Positions 1-9,230 of a stretch of DNA of 64,000 nucleotides are shown here, piece by piece. The first letter of the stretch is position 1. The number at the start of each line of letters is the position of its first letter. The notes beneath the pieces were generated by a model. It was not told the DNA's origin and did no database searches. It worked only from the letters and a program-made list of their open reading frames with translations. The translations under genes were made by a program, and so were the position numbers. Source of the DNA: Adiantum capillus-veneris (lineage: Eukaryota; Streptophyta; Polypodiopsida; Polypodiales; Pteridaceae); the NCBI GenBank assembly GCA_014529385.2, contig CM043958.1, positions 145,751,234 through 145,815,233 on the forward strand, in the 5' to 3' direction.

Positions 1-1112
1 AGATGTAAGAAGGCTTTGTATGGGTTGAAGCAATCTCCTCGTGCCTTGTATGAGAAAGCTGACACTCATTTGGTTAAATGAGGCTTTTGTAATAGTCCAA
101 CAGAAAGCACATTGTATGTAAAGCGTGAGGGTGATGTACTTCTCATTGTGGTTCTTTATGTCAATGATTTGCTGATCACTGGACCAAATGAGAGACATAT
201 TGCTAAATTTAAGGCTGATTTGAACGCTACTTTCAAGATGAAAGATTTGGGGCTGTTGCATCATTACTTGGGTATACAGTTTAAGCAGTGTGATGGTGGT
301 ATTGCCTTGTGTCAGAAAAGTTACATAGAGACATTGCTATGCAAGTTTGGACTTGAGGATTGCAAACCTATTGCCACTCCCATGGAAACAGGTTTGAAAT
401 TTAGTCTTCATGACACTGGTGATCCTGCTGATGTCACTCTTTACCAAACTGATGTTGGCTACCTCATTTATGTATGCAACACGAGGACGGATATTCAGTT
501 TGCAGTCTCACAGGTCAGCAGATTTATGCATAGCCCAGGGTCTAAGCATTGGAAGGCTGTCAAGAGGATTTTCCGCTACCTTAGTGGCACTTTACATCTT
601 GGCTTGTTTTATCCCAAGGGGGGATCATTGCCGCCATACTTACATACTTTTTCGGACTCAGATTGGGCTGGTTGCTTTGAAACGCAAGCGTCCACAAGTG
701 GTTTTTGTGTCATGCTTGGCAGTTCATGTATATCATGGTTGAGCAAGAAGTAACCTACTGTGGACACTTCAATTGGTGAGGCTGAGTATAGGGCAGTCTT
801 CACAGCTACGATTGAGTGTGTATGGCTCAAACGCCTTACGGCGATTTGGGTGTTGGAAAGGACACTACCAATACTATCTACACTGACAGTCAGAGCGCAT
901 TGGCAATTGCGAGGAACCCAGTTTTTCATGCTCGCACAAAGCACATTGAGGTGCATTACCACTATGTCAGGGAGAGGCTCTCAGCAGGAGAGATCAGCTT
1001 GGCTTATGTGCTAACACAGGACAACCTTGCAAATCTTTTCACAAAGGCATTGTCTCGTGAGAAGCTTGAAGGTTTCCGCAAAGCTTTGGGCTTACTCCCC
1101 TTTGTGGACTGA
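1..1112 (+). pseudogene. Ty1/copia pol fragment: RT C-terminal half and RNase H
   Basis: This is the 3' part of a copia polyprotein, entering from the left edge. The first codons read ALYGLKQSPRA, a copia RT hallmark. The catalytic box at about 158-175 reads YVNDLL where the family has YVDD, so one catalytic Asp is lost. RNase H follows, with SDSDWAG near 655-672 and SIGEAEY near 770-790. It is broken by a TGA at 79-81, a TAA at 751-753 (the family has Gln there) and a frameshift near 840. The last frame (816-1112) holds the DSQSALAIARNPVFHARTKH region and the terminal helix. An LTR follows 75 bp downstream, so this is the true 3' end of a copia element. No function is expected. Confidence 0.9.
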
Positions 1113-1187
1113 TCATGTCCTCAGGGAATGGCACTTCCCTTTACTCATGTGCCAGCTCTCGTTCACCGCATCACTCTAGGGGGGATT

Positions 1188-1417
1188 TGTTACCATATAC
1201 ATGTGGTAGTGATGTGTGTGAACACACTAGGACCGCCGGGGCATTTTTTCCCTCTTTAGGAGGTTTTTTCCCCCGTGCATTGTATATACTATGCCCATCA
1301 CTCTAGGGCTATCTATCTTTGCATTGCACACTAAGTAATACACTATCTATTGTGTGCCTTGAGCTTCCTTCGTCTTCTCCAAGCTATGTGCGTTTCTCTG
1401 CAAACCTAATTCCAACA
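1188..1417 (+). repeat. Copia 3' LTR
   Basis: A polypurine tract (AGGGGGGATT, 1178-1187) directly precedes TGTTACC. The LTR would end at CCAACA (1417), giving TGTT...AACA ends and 230 bp. It belongs to the copia fragment to its left. The 5' LTR lies outside the window, so the right border rests on the terminal bases only. Confidence 0.65.
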
Positions 1418-2235
1418 TTTGCAATATGTTTAGAAATTTCAACCATAACTCACACAAACAATGTTGCGCACCATGGAGGGCCTTCTAACTATTGCTGATT
1501 ACGATATGAAGGAGGAGTATGGAGGCATAGTGTTTATTTTGGAAATGCCTGAACAAAGCACCATAACAACATGGCTAAGAGAATCAAGACTATTTAAGCC
1601 TCATGGTTGATGAGGATCAAGCAAATTGGAAGACAATGAGGCATGTGTACAACACAAGAAAGGATAAAATTTTCTTCGGGAGGGAACTTTCATGATTATT
1701 CCATTGAAAATGGACAAGTGGGAAATGGAGTAATGATGGGGAGGGAACTCACAATTATTCGATTGGAAATGGACCTTTGGGAAATGGAGCAAGGATGGTC
1801 CAGACACCAAGGAACAATCTAGCAAAGAGAAAGGATGGAAGTTGTCTTGCAGGGGAGGGCTTTCAACAAAAAATCTCTTTATTAGGAATGCACCACCAAC
1901 TTGGAAACTGTCATCCTTCAAAGTACAAAGGAGGATTATTATGCACAGGGGCACAACATTGGGAAAGGCCCTGCTTTGGAGACACTGAAGTGACATGTCT
2001 CCAATACACATGCTTGAGTCACATGAGTCCTGAAGGAAGCCACAATGGAACTTCTTGTTATAGGGCACCGACTCCATTGTCTGAGGACAAGGCAGCCACT
2101 TGGAAACAAGGAAACCTTTAGACGTGATTGATGTGTAGAAAGTCCCTTTGCAATGGCCCAAATACAATGCAATAATGTATGATTGTAAGCAAGCACATAG
2201 ACCATGGAAGGTAACTCAATTGCACCTTAACCTAA
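1418..2235 (-). other. Unrecognised sequence, probably interior of the LTR element at 2250
   Basis: This stretch lies just inside the primer-binding site at 2236-2247, so on the minus strand it should be the leader and gag start of that element. The minus strand has an open frame of 188 codons (1601-2167), but I recognise no gag, zinc knuckle or pol motif in it. Without a family hit I do not call it a gene. Confidence 0.4.
1681..1802. repeat. 61-bp tandem duplication
   Basis: Two adjacent diverged copies of a unit of about 61 bp start with AGGGAACT at 1681 and 1742 and both contain GGGAAATGGAG. They lie in otherwise unrecognised sequence left of the LTR at 2250. Confidence 0.75.
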
Positions 2236-2249
2236 GCTCTGATACCACA

Positions 2250-2319
2250 TGTTAGGATCGACGGCGGGTGCAATTTAGCTCAAGGAGGTTTGAAATCTAG
2301 AGCAGCCACAACTACACAC

Positions 2320-2370
<51 letters not shown>

Positions 2371-2597
2371 AAACACTTGAGTACTCAATATACAGATGTA
2401 CAATACAATATCTTTACAACATAACCTATATCATACATAGAAGCCTTTTCTTATAGAGCCCAAAGGCTATCCTGGCTGTAAGTGCTTGACTTCCATAAAG
2501 ATGCATATAATATCTAAGATATTACAAAGTCTTATCTTCCACTTGTACATTGGATAACCAAGAGTGGGTTCTCGCACCAAAGGCCATAAACTTAACA
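2250..2597 (-). repeat. LTR (minus orientation) with initiator-Met-type primer site
   Basis: Plus-strand ends are TGTTAGG...CTTAACA, 348 bp. On the minus strand the LTR is followed, after 2 bp, by TGGTATCAGAGC (2236-2247 reversed), the standard plant primer site matching initiator Met tRNA. It is therefore the 5' LTR of a minus-strand element that is truncated on the left. It contains a (GA)n tract at 2322-2367. Confidence 0.75.
2322..2367. repeat. (GA)n microsatellite
   Basis: About 23 uninterrupted GA units inside the LTR. On the element's sense strand it is CT, about 70 bp before the LTR end. Confidence 0.98.
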
Positions 2598-2634
2598 GTT
2601 GTTACTTATGCTTTGTGAGTAGACTGTACTACAC

Positions 2635-3096
2635 ATGGTGACAAGTTATATGCCAACGAAATTGATGTATGAGCAGAAGCATACTATGCCTACAAAAGAG
2701 GCAGTGGTAACTTGGAGTATTTTACCTTGGGATATAAGTCTCAATAGAGAGGATCTACTACCTTCAATGATACGCCAACTAGAGAAGCGAGATGGAGACA
2801 CTGAAGTGGCGAAGACAAAGCTAAAGGATGCTCGACTGAAGAGAAATGGGGTTTCTGATAAACAACATAGGTGGAGGTCGAGTGCAATTGCAGAAGGAGA
2901 TCGGGTTTATTTTATGAGAGTATTCTTGATAATCAATATACGGCTATGTGGAAGATGGTTAAGTGGTGGTTTGGTCATTATGTAGTCAAACATGTTTATG
3001 ACAATGCTACTTACTTATTATGTTAGTTGGATCGCACCAAAACGAAGATACCTATTGCAAGCAAGCGGGTTAAGCTGCTTAAGAAGCGGGATTTCG
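2635..3096 (+). pseudogene. Ty3/gypsy integrase C-terminal remnant
   Basis: The reading MPTKEAVVTWSILPW, then IRQLEKR, HRWRSSAIAEGD and, after a frameshift near 2935, WWFGHYVVKHVYDNATY and IPIASKRVKLLKKR matches the C-terminal part of a plant gypsy integrase family. That family usually has MPTEE...LPW, a GDWV tract and a VPI.GKRVK tail. One stop (TAG, near 3026) interrupts it. No LTR or upstream pol is attached. This identification comes from remembered family motifs. Confidence 0.7.
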
Positions 3097-3890
3097 GTAT
3101 ACATGTTGAAGATGAACGCGCTTGGAATTGTATGAAGACCACGAATTGGAGAAGATGGCATTGTTTATTTGGATGAGTTTAAAGGATGGCACATAATGGA
3201 GAATGTGCAAGTTCAGAGGAGGTGAATGCCTTGCCACTTTGTGAAAACGGGGTTAAAAGTTGGGAAAAGAATTCCATTTTGATTGTTACTTAGATTATGG
3301 TTTGGTATTGGTGATCAAAGTTAATGGGTTTCAATTGGAATAAATGCCAAATATTGCGCTTGACATGAATTTGATTGAGCAATCCTAGGAATTGGAAAAT
3401 GAGTTTGTGGATGTGGTACTTCCGTTTACATTGGACAGATGTTGGGAGTTTTGATCCGTTGATTGACATGTATCCTCAAGACTGTTTCATATGAATCAAA
3501 TTGCAAAGTTATGGTTGGTATTTCCAAAGCTAAGGCCAAGATGGTGGGCTTCGGGCTTCGATTGGGTCCATAATGACTTGGCCATAAATCGGGAGTGCCC
3601 CCAAGGAATGGTTGTGAGAGTGAGATTGTGGTATATATTCGAAATGAGGAACCCCTCATAAGCATCACAAGAGGGAGAGCCCCTTGAGCCCTTTCTTGGC
3701 TATGGTGGATTTGCGCAGTGGGTCGTTCTTCTCGTAGGGACGCTCACACCCGTAGTTGTTGTGTTGTGGCGGTCTTGTGCTGGTGCCATTGATGGCGTGT
3801 TGTTGTTGGCAGCCATCGTCGGATAGTCTTGCGGTATGGGTGTTCACACTCACGTGGCCATGGCCGGCCCTTTAAAGTTTGTAGCATGAT
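3097..3890. other. No recognisable feature
   Basis: About 800 bp with only short shadow frames. I see no retroelement motif, LTR end or splice-supported exon here. Confidence 0.5.
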
Positions 3891-3920
3891 AGTCGTGTGT
3901 CCGTCTCTCTCTCTCTCCCT

Positions 3921-4055
3921 CGTCCGCTGGACGGGTCATGCACTCGTTATGGTAGTGCACAAACAAGCTATGCCACGTCGTTTGCGACAATGGGCTGATA
4001 ACATTTTCTCTCTTTCCGTCGTCCGGACTCCGCTGGACGTGGCTGATAACATTTT
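3921..4055 (+). promoter_or_regulatory. Short repeats upstream of the putative host exon
   Basis: GGCTGATAACATTTT occurs at 3993-4007 and again at 4041-4055, 48 bp apart. CCGCTGGACG also occurs twice (near 3925 and 4031). A CT-rich patch precedes them at about 3904-3920. They lie 100-230 bp upstream of the ATG at 4155, where a promoter or 5' UTR would be. A regulatory role is inferred only from position. No TATA box is evident. Confidence 0.3.
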
Positions 4056-4154
4056 GACAGGTCGTTAGTGTGCTCCGGTAATCGGACCGATTGTCAGAGA
4101 GAAGGTAGCTCGACCAGGTTTGAGTGAGTGCCGAATTGTGGACTCAAGACAGTA

Positions 4155-4306
4155 ATGGCGCTAAGCAATTTTCTGTTGACGGTGATGGGGGTGGGAGCGG
4201 TGTGGATGCTCCTCAGAAGCGACCTGCGTCAGTCTTCCGCAGTTTTCAGCAGAAATGTTCGCCATATACGCAACTGGCTCGAGAAGGAGGCCGCGGCTGC
4301 CTCAGA
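4155..4306 (+). CDS. Putative first exon of a small conserved plant protein of unknown function
   Basis: The ATG at 4155 opens MALSNFLLTV, a hydrophobic segment (residues 3-20), then RSDLRQSSAVF and NVRHIRNWLEKE, ending in an Ala-rich AAAAS. The frame ends at a good splice donor (AGA|GTAAGC, GT at 4307-4308), giving 50 codons plus two bases. From memory, land plants have a family of proteins of about 75-80 residues that start MALGNF or similar. They share a single membrane-like helix, a RSD(V/L)(K/R)QS segment and a RHIR.WLEEE motif. Their function is unknown. I could not find the second exon, so the intron may be long or invaded by transposons, or the copy may be dead. It is the only non-transposon coding candidate seen in the window. 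Confidence 0.5.
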
Positions 4307-4323
4307 GTAAGCATCTCTATTAT

Positions 4324-4365
<42 letters not shown>

Positions 4366-4739
4366 TTACACTTCGACTCTCCTCACTTTACCGGATGAAG
4401 ACATCTGTGAACACATCAATATTCTGTAAAATCATATCAGTCTGAGTCTACACTGTGGCCCCTTTTTCGGGATATTTTTGTATATGTGCAGCTGAGAGTA
4501 AAGGAATACTCAATTAAAAGATAGGACTGGGGAGAAAGCAGTAAAGACATGGGCCAACTCTTTAGAGTTGATGGATGGTAGAAGAGTTCTGAAATGGCAT
4601 GTATGAAGGTAGATATAACTCTTAAGATGTGACAGTATGATATTTTTGAGCTTCGGAAGAGCTGTATTTTGGGGAAAAATGTCTTTTCGAGAGTCTTATT
4701 TGGAGAAAAATATTTAAGAAATTGCATACATAAGCATAG
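4307..4739 (+). other. Putative start of intron 1, with a (GA)n tract
   Basis: This sequence follows the donor at 4307. It holds an uninterrupted (GA)n tract at 4329-4363 and no other recognised feature. No convincing acceptor followed by a charged C-terminal tail was found before the LTR sequences that begin near 4810. Confidence 0.35.
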
Positions 4740-4740
4740 C

Positions 4741-4805
<65 letters not shown>
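4740..4805. repeat. Compound (GT)n(GA)n microsatellite
   Basis: About 9 GT units run directly into about 24 GA units. Confidence 0.98.
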
Positions 4806-4807
<2 letters not shown>

Positions 4808-4809
4808 TT

Positions 4810-5026
4810 CGTCAATGTTGCTGATAAAGTTTATGCATTTCAAGTGAATGCCCACTATAGTCCTAGTATTTATTTTGTCTTTTAGGTATTTAATTTACTT
4901 ATTTGACAAGACACTAGGTAAGGCCATTAACTGAGTGGGGTACATAAGGTCCCCTAAGTCGGTATATAAGTGCATCTTTGGCCCCATTGTATAATTATCT
5001 AATTCATTGCCAAGTTGGTTGGTTCA

Positions 5027-5069
<43 letters not shown>

Positions 5070-5094
5070 CATTGTGCATCGTTTGACTTTGACA
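4810..5094 (+). repeat. LTR J-1 (plus orientation)
   Basis: The 3' end is fixed by GACTTTGACA (ends 5094) followed at once by a primer site. A TATA-like GTATATAAG lies near 4960 and a (CT)n tract at 5031-5067, 27 bp before the LTR end. The sequence matches 11050-11320 over the stretch TTAGGTATTTA...TATATAAG...ATTCATTGCCAAG, so both are copies of one LTR family. The left border is approximate. Confidence 0.6.
5031..5067. repeat. (CT)n microsatellite
   Basis: Uninterrupted CT repeat inside the R/U5 part of LTR J-1. Confidence 0.98.
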
Positions 5095-5106
5095 TGGTAT
5101 CAAAGC
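5095..5106 (+). promoter_or_regulatory. Primer-binding site of the J element
   Basis: TGGTATCAAAGC directly abuts the LTR end. It matches the usual TGGTATCAGAGC with one G-to-A change. Confidence 0.7.
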
Positions 5107-5590
5107 CTTGTGTTCTTTGATCGCGAAGGGAGAACTACGTGCAAATAAGGGGAAAAGAAGTCCTTGTGCTTGCGTTTCGAAACAATCAGGCACAAGGCGA
5201 CGCAAGGAGGTGTAGAGTCTAACAATGCTTTGAAACGCTATTGGAGATCGGCAACATTTTGGTCCTACCTATCATGGTTTTTTGAGACGCTTGTTTATGG
5301 CTTGGCTGCTACAAGTACATTGTGTGACAGTCCCTCAAATGCATGCCGAGGGGCCACGGGGCTACCTCGCAGCGTCTTGAGATGCAAGAGGTGGACATTT
5401 TGTTTTGGCAGTATTTGCTGGCAAGGGGGGTTCTCTCATTGAAGCGTTTTGAAACGCAAAGAAAAATGAGGATCTTTAGGGCATGGTTTTTTTTAAAAAA
5501 CTCCTCTATGGTTTTTCATGCATAACCTCGGCACAATGAAGGGGATTCAAGATGAACCCTTGGCTACGGGATAGTGCATTGATTGGTACT
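5107..5590 (+). other. Leader region of the J element with repeated GCGTTT...AAACGC motifs
   Basis: No gag is recognisable. Five near-palindromic motifs of the form GCGTTTTGAAACGC recur at 5172, 5228, 5281, 5372 and 5444. The element is cut off before any pol sequence. Confidence 0.4.
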
Positions 5591-5599
5591 CAGTTAGCT

Positions 5600-6132
5600 A
5601 GCTGCCTTGGTAGCAACACACGCGAGAAACTCCAACAACAGAACTTGAAATAGCGAGAGAGAAGAGGAGAGTCAATACGAAGTGGCAGGGTTCCGCTTCC
5701 AGATGCATTGGACCCAAAGTCTGGCACCCCTTTTGGTACTTCTTTCTTTATTACTTCGCAAAGGTACAGTAGCTTGCCTTTGCACTATTTCATTAGAATT
5801 GGAATGCCAAAGAGAGAGCCCTCTATATACATATAAAGGCTCTAGGCCTAAAAGCACTTCACATGAAAAGCTAGTGCCCCGACCCCCCCTCCAGGAATCC
5901 AAAAGCCAGTGCTTAGCTTTGGCCTAACACAAAAGACGGAGCTACCATACAGTGGCTTCCATGTCATCAACCCTCCGCAAGTTGTGGGCCTGGCAATACA
6001 ACCATGTCAGCAGCCTTACGTGGGGCTCTTTGTAGGTTTTACGCCCGTTGGGTGGCGACTCCCAGTTTGGTTAGGGGTAGAATTTTTAAACCTAACCCTC
6101 TCAGTAACTCTTGCCACCTCATTATTTTGTGA
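5600..6132 (-). repeat. Degenerate LTR of the C/F gypsy family (minus orientation)
   Basis: It aligns in order with the LTR at 23902-24552: a GGTTCCGC...TTGGACCCAAAGTCTGGC block, CCCCTTTTGGTA.TTCTTT, AAACCTAACCCT, and the end TTTTGTGACA at 6132, followed by the reversed polypurine tract TACCTCCCTC. The left border is not sharp. Confidence 0.65.
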
Positions 6133-6450
6133 CATACCTCCCTCTTGAAAGAAGAGTAATCGCCCTTGATTACACCTGCAAAATAGACAAAGGACAAAAT
6201 TGAAAAACCAGCTCAGTAGACACTGACTCGATGTAGCCATGCAATAGACTGCGCACATCCAACACTTGCACAAAGAGGACAATCACATCACATTCACATC
6301 AATATCCCCATCAAGATCGTAGATGAGAATCATGATCATTATATCATATTCAGACCTCGTTGATCTACTATCACATTCACATCACCCGTCAGGTGAAATA
6401 GATAAAATGCTGGTCATTTTATCTTTTTGACACGCACTTAAATAGTACAC
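6133..6450 (-). other. 3' untranslated remnant of a C/F-type gypsy element
   Basis: This matches the stretch next to the C LTR at 24553-24900: TAATCGCCCTTGATTAC, GCAAAATAGACA, TAGTAGACACTGACT, repeated ATCACATCACATTCACATC, and a final AAATGCTGGTCATTT block. No coding part of the element remains beyond it. Confidence 0.55.
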
Positions 6451-7439
6451 AATGAGAGAGCACATGTGTAATGTGTAATGGAAGTGATTTATGGTGAATG
6501 CTGAGGATGAGTGCTCAATGCCTACTCAAGGTTCCTTGTACTGAATGAGAGTTTCTCTCAGTTCATGAGAGATGTGCAAAGACTAGAGAGAGAAGAGAAT
6601 GATACTGTGAGTGAAGGTTCTGTGAGTGATAGAGAGAAGAAAACACCGGATGGGTTCCCCAACCCCCCTCCGAGGGCCCCCTCTCTATCGCTAGAGGTAT
6701 TTGCTTTAGATTGCACAAATGTTGATACAATGGTCCTAGATGGTGAGATGGTGATGGGATCTTGCTACCGATGCTTGGATTTGCGAGGCTTAGGGTTGAA
6801 ATGCAAAAACTCTAGTGGAATTGATGGGATTCGCAATTGATGACGAGGCTATGGGCTGATCTGCTATAGTCAATGTTGAGGGTGCTTGTGAGAGGCGTAG
6901 AAGATTGGCTAAATTTGAAAAACGCTAGCTGATCTGAGGGCTGAATCTGAAAATGCTGAAGTGATTGCCTGGATCTACGATGGTATCATGGTACGGCGAG
7001 GTTATGACTGAAAACTGGTAACACTAAGGCTGATCTAGTACTGCGGGGCTAATTGGGTGTTGTGGGCTGGTGTTGGGCAAACATGCTATTGGTGCTGGAT
7101 GTGATGGTGGAAAATGCTCTGTGGTACTTGTGCTGCTGGGTACTAGTACTACAGGTACTGCTTCTCTGCTTGGCGAGGGGTCTCCTATATAACTAATAAA
7201 GCTTGGGCCGAGTAGCGTCAGATTGAGCCCCCATGACTTTATAAAATGATGCTATTAGGTCGCCCCAAACCCAAACAAATAAAAATTCTTTCAAAACATA
7301 TTAAGTGCATAAGTGAAGGGTGAGTTTAGGAAATGAAAAGACAGATGAAGGTGGAAAGTCGAAAGACCTTTTATGTCCATATAAAGAGGTGTTTCTCTTC
7401 TCCTTTGTTTTCTCTTTGGCATTTTCTTAAAGTGTCCTT

Positions 7440-7440
<1 letters not shown>

Positions 7441-7485
<45 letters not shown>
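7441..7485. repeat. (CT)n microsatellite
   Basis: About 22 uninterrupted CT units. Confidence 0.98.
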
Positions 7486-7488
<3 letters not shown>

Positions 7489-7733
7489 GCTCTATCCGTC
7501 CTTCCGAGGTAATATTGTTGCAAATCTATGTGCTTCGTCATTGCCCATTGCCACGTGCTATAGACTAGTGCATCATTTTTGTTGTTATTGAGGGAATCTT
7601 TGAATTAGGAATACGTTCTAATTGTTTCGAAGCCACTAGGAATACCTTTTAATTGTTTTGATGCTAATATGTCATTTATCAAGAAGTTAATAAGTACTAA
7701 TAAGAGGTACTTCCTATGCAGAGGTCTATCTAG

Positions 7734-8149
7734 CAGAGTTACCCGGAACGCGGAACGGGAACGGCGACGGGGACCCTCGCGGAACGGGAGAACGGCCAGG
7801 GGTCCGGAACGGGAACGGCGCGGAACGGGGGGCATAAAAAACACCCAAATAATGCTTGAGAAGGTAATGGGTGTGAGGGGTTGCATTTTAATTTTTGAGT
7901 CCTTGTACACTAAAAGAACACCTAATGTTCACTGCAAATTTGCAACAAACTGCCTATTTCTTCCCATTTTTTAGAGTTGGCTGTTCCGAGGCCGTTCCGG
8001 ACCGTTCCGGGTTGTTCCGGCCGGCCGTTCCGGTATCAGGTGGTCACCCGGAACGGCAAAACGTTCCGGGGCGTTCCAGCTTGGCAGAGGGGGAGGGAAC
8101 GGCGTTCCGGCCTTCTAGGGCCTACGGAACGCGTTCCCCAGTAACTATG
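7734..8149 (-). mobile_element. hAT-like non-autonomous transposon, copy 1
   Basis: This 416-bp element has terminal inverted repeats CAGAGTTAC at the left and CATAGTTAC (reading inwards) at the right. It is flanked by perfect 8-bp target duplications, CTATCTAG, at 7726-7733 and 8150-8157. An 8-bp duplication is the hAT superfamily signature. Both ends carry dense GGAACG/CGTTCC motifs (seven GGAACG in the first 110 bp), while the centre is AT-rich. There is no transposase. The end sequences match copy 3 at 33712-34438 in reverse orientation. Confidence 0.85.
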
Positions 8150-8386
8150 CTATCTAGGCCGGGTACTAGTACTAGACTATGGGAACTCTCCCGTGTGTCT
8201 ATGCCTAGTAGACACTGGTTGTGCTCATGTGTAATCGGAGGGTATGCAACTAATCTAAAGTGCCTGGACATGCACGTCGTGTGTATAGGCTCACAAGGAT
8301 GCCATAGCACTTCCTAGGCCGTCCCAGAGCTAGAAGTAGGAGTTAGCTTGTCCACATTGCACATAGGGTTAGATGTGCACGTGACA

Positions 8387-8844
8387 TCCTCCCCTTTTCA
8401 AGGTGAGGTACCGGCATCGAGCTACATGGCTTCTGTGTAGTCCGCCAGCAACTCCGGGGAATCTGCAAAAAAATCTTCGTCTGCCCACTTTGCTGCGTGG
8501 GTGCTGCAATACTTAAACTTCAAAAAGGACTACAGTGCTTGCTTCTTTGAGCCGCGCCAAAAGCGATGCAGAAGAAACTGCTTTGAGTCCATTTCTTCAA
8601 CTTTGTCTACAATCTCGGGTTTGTCCTTTTCAAGAATCTCTTTTGGGGGATCTGCCTGAAACAACGTCAACCAAAAAACATGGAAGATGATGTGCATTGA
8701 CCATGAGTTAGGCAACCATAAACTCATAGGTACATCTTTGACCATTTTTATGACTGGAGATGAACTATGCTTCCTAAAGAGTGAGGGTGAAATGCATATG
8801 AAAAATGTGACGCAGTGCCATACTTTCCAAAGAGGGCTTGCCAA
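8387..8844 (-). pseudogene. Chromovirus integrase tail and chromodomain remnant
   Basis: The minus strand reads LWLPNSWSMHIIFHVFWL, cognate to the family's LKLP.SWKIHN.FHVSLL. Next come DPPKEILEKDKPEIVDKVEE and, after a stop at 8530 (TAG), a degraded chromodomain with AAKWADEDFFADSPELL. It sits immediately inside LTR I-1, as the 3' end of pol should. Nothing of RT or RNase H remains between this and LTR I-2, so the element is internally deleted. Confidence 0.65.
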
Positions 8845-9022
8845 AAATGTGATCTAAACTTGATTTTCTGCCTAAAACAATCGACCGTGGCAAACCACAA
8901 GGGGAATATCAATGCTTGATGGACAATTGTGTTAACGCTTGTGCTATGAGTGTATCATACCAAGGAATGAGCATGCAAAATTATTGACATGATCAAGAAT
9001 GATGCAACACTGTGTAGTCCTT

Positions 9023-9230
9023 GAATGCAATCTTTCTACCTTTTCCAACGTAATCTTCATGCTTCTGTGCTCACTCGTGGGTGAATCATGTTGTCAGGTG
9101 CAACGAAAGAGAATAAAGATTTGCTCGAATGCAATCTTTCTACCTTTTCCAACGTAATCTTCATGCTTCTGTGCTCACTCGTGGGTGAATCATGTTGTCA
9201 GGTGCAACGAAAGAGAATAAGGATTTGCTC
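9023..9230. repeat. 104-bp near-perfect tandem duplication
   Basis: The unit starting GAATGCAATCTTTC is present at 9023 and again at 9127. The two copies are almost identical over 104 bp; the only clear difference is AAGATTTGCTC against AGGATTTGCTC. The duplication spans the LTR I-2 border at 9196, so the TGTCAGGTGCAACG terminus is also doubled (near 9092). Confidence 0.9.

Larger units (their letters stand above)
6500..8386 (-). repeat. LTR I-1 (minus orientation), interrupted
   Basis: The right end CACGTGACA (8386) is followed by reversed polypurine TCCTCCCCTTTTC, so on the minus strand a 3' LTR starts here. Blocks shared with LTR I-2 (9196-10622) are GAGGGCCCCCTCTCTATCGC near 6673-6690, TTGCACAAATG near 6712, several CTGAAAA-type repeats at 6860-7010, and GAGGGTATGCAACT plus GCATGCACGT at 8237-8278. 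It is interrupted by a hAT-like element (7734-8149) and perhaps other insertions, including the CT tract at 7441. The left border is approximate. Confidence 0.5.

Noticed and set aside
4741-4855. Open frames coding only Ser-Leu or Arg-Glu runs (also at 5031, 12082, 17006, 37736, 50756)
   Set aside because: They are translations of GA/CT microsatellites and have no independent coding evidence.
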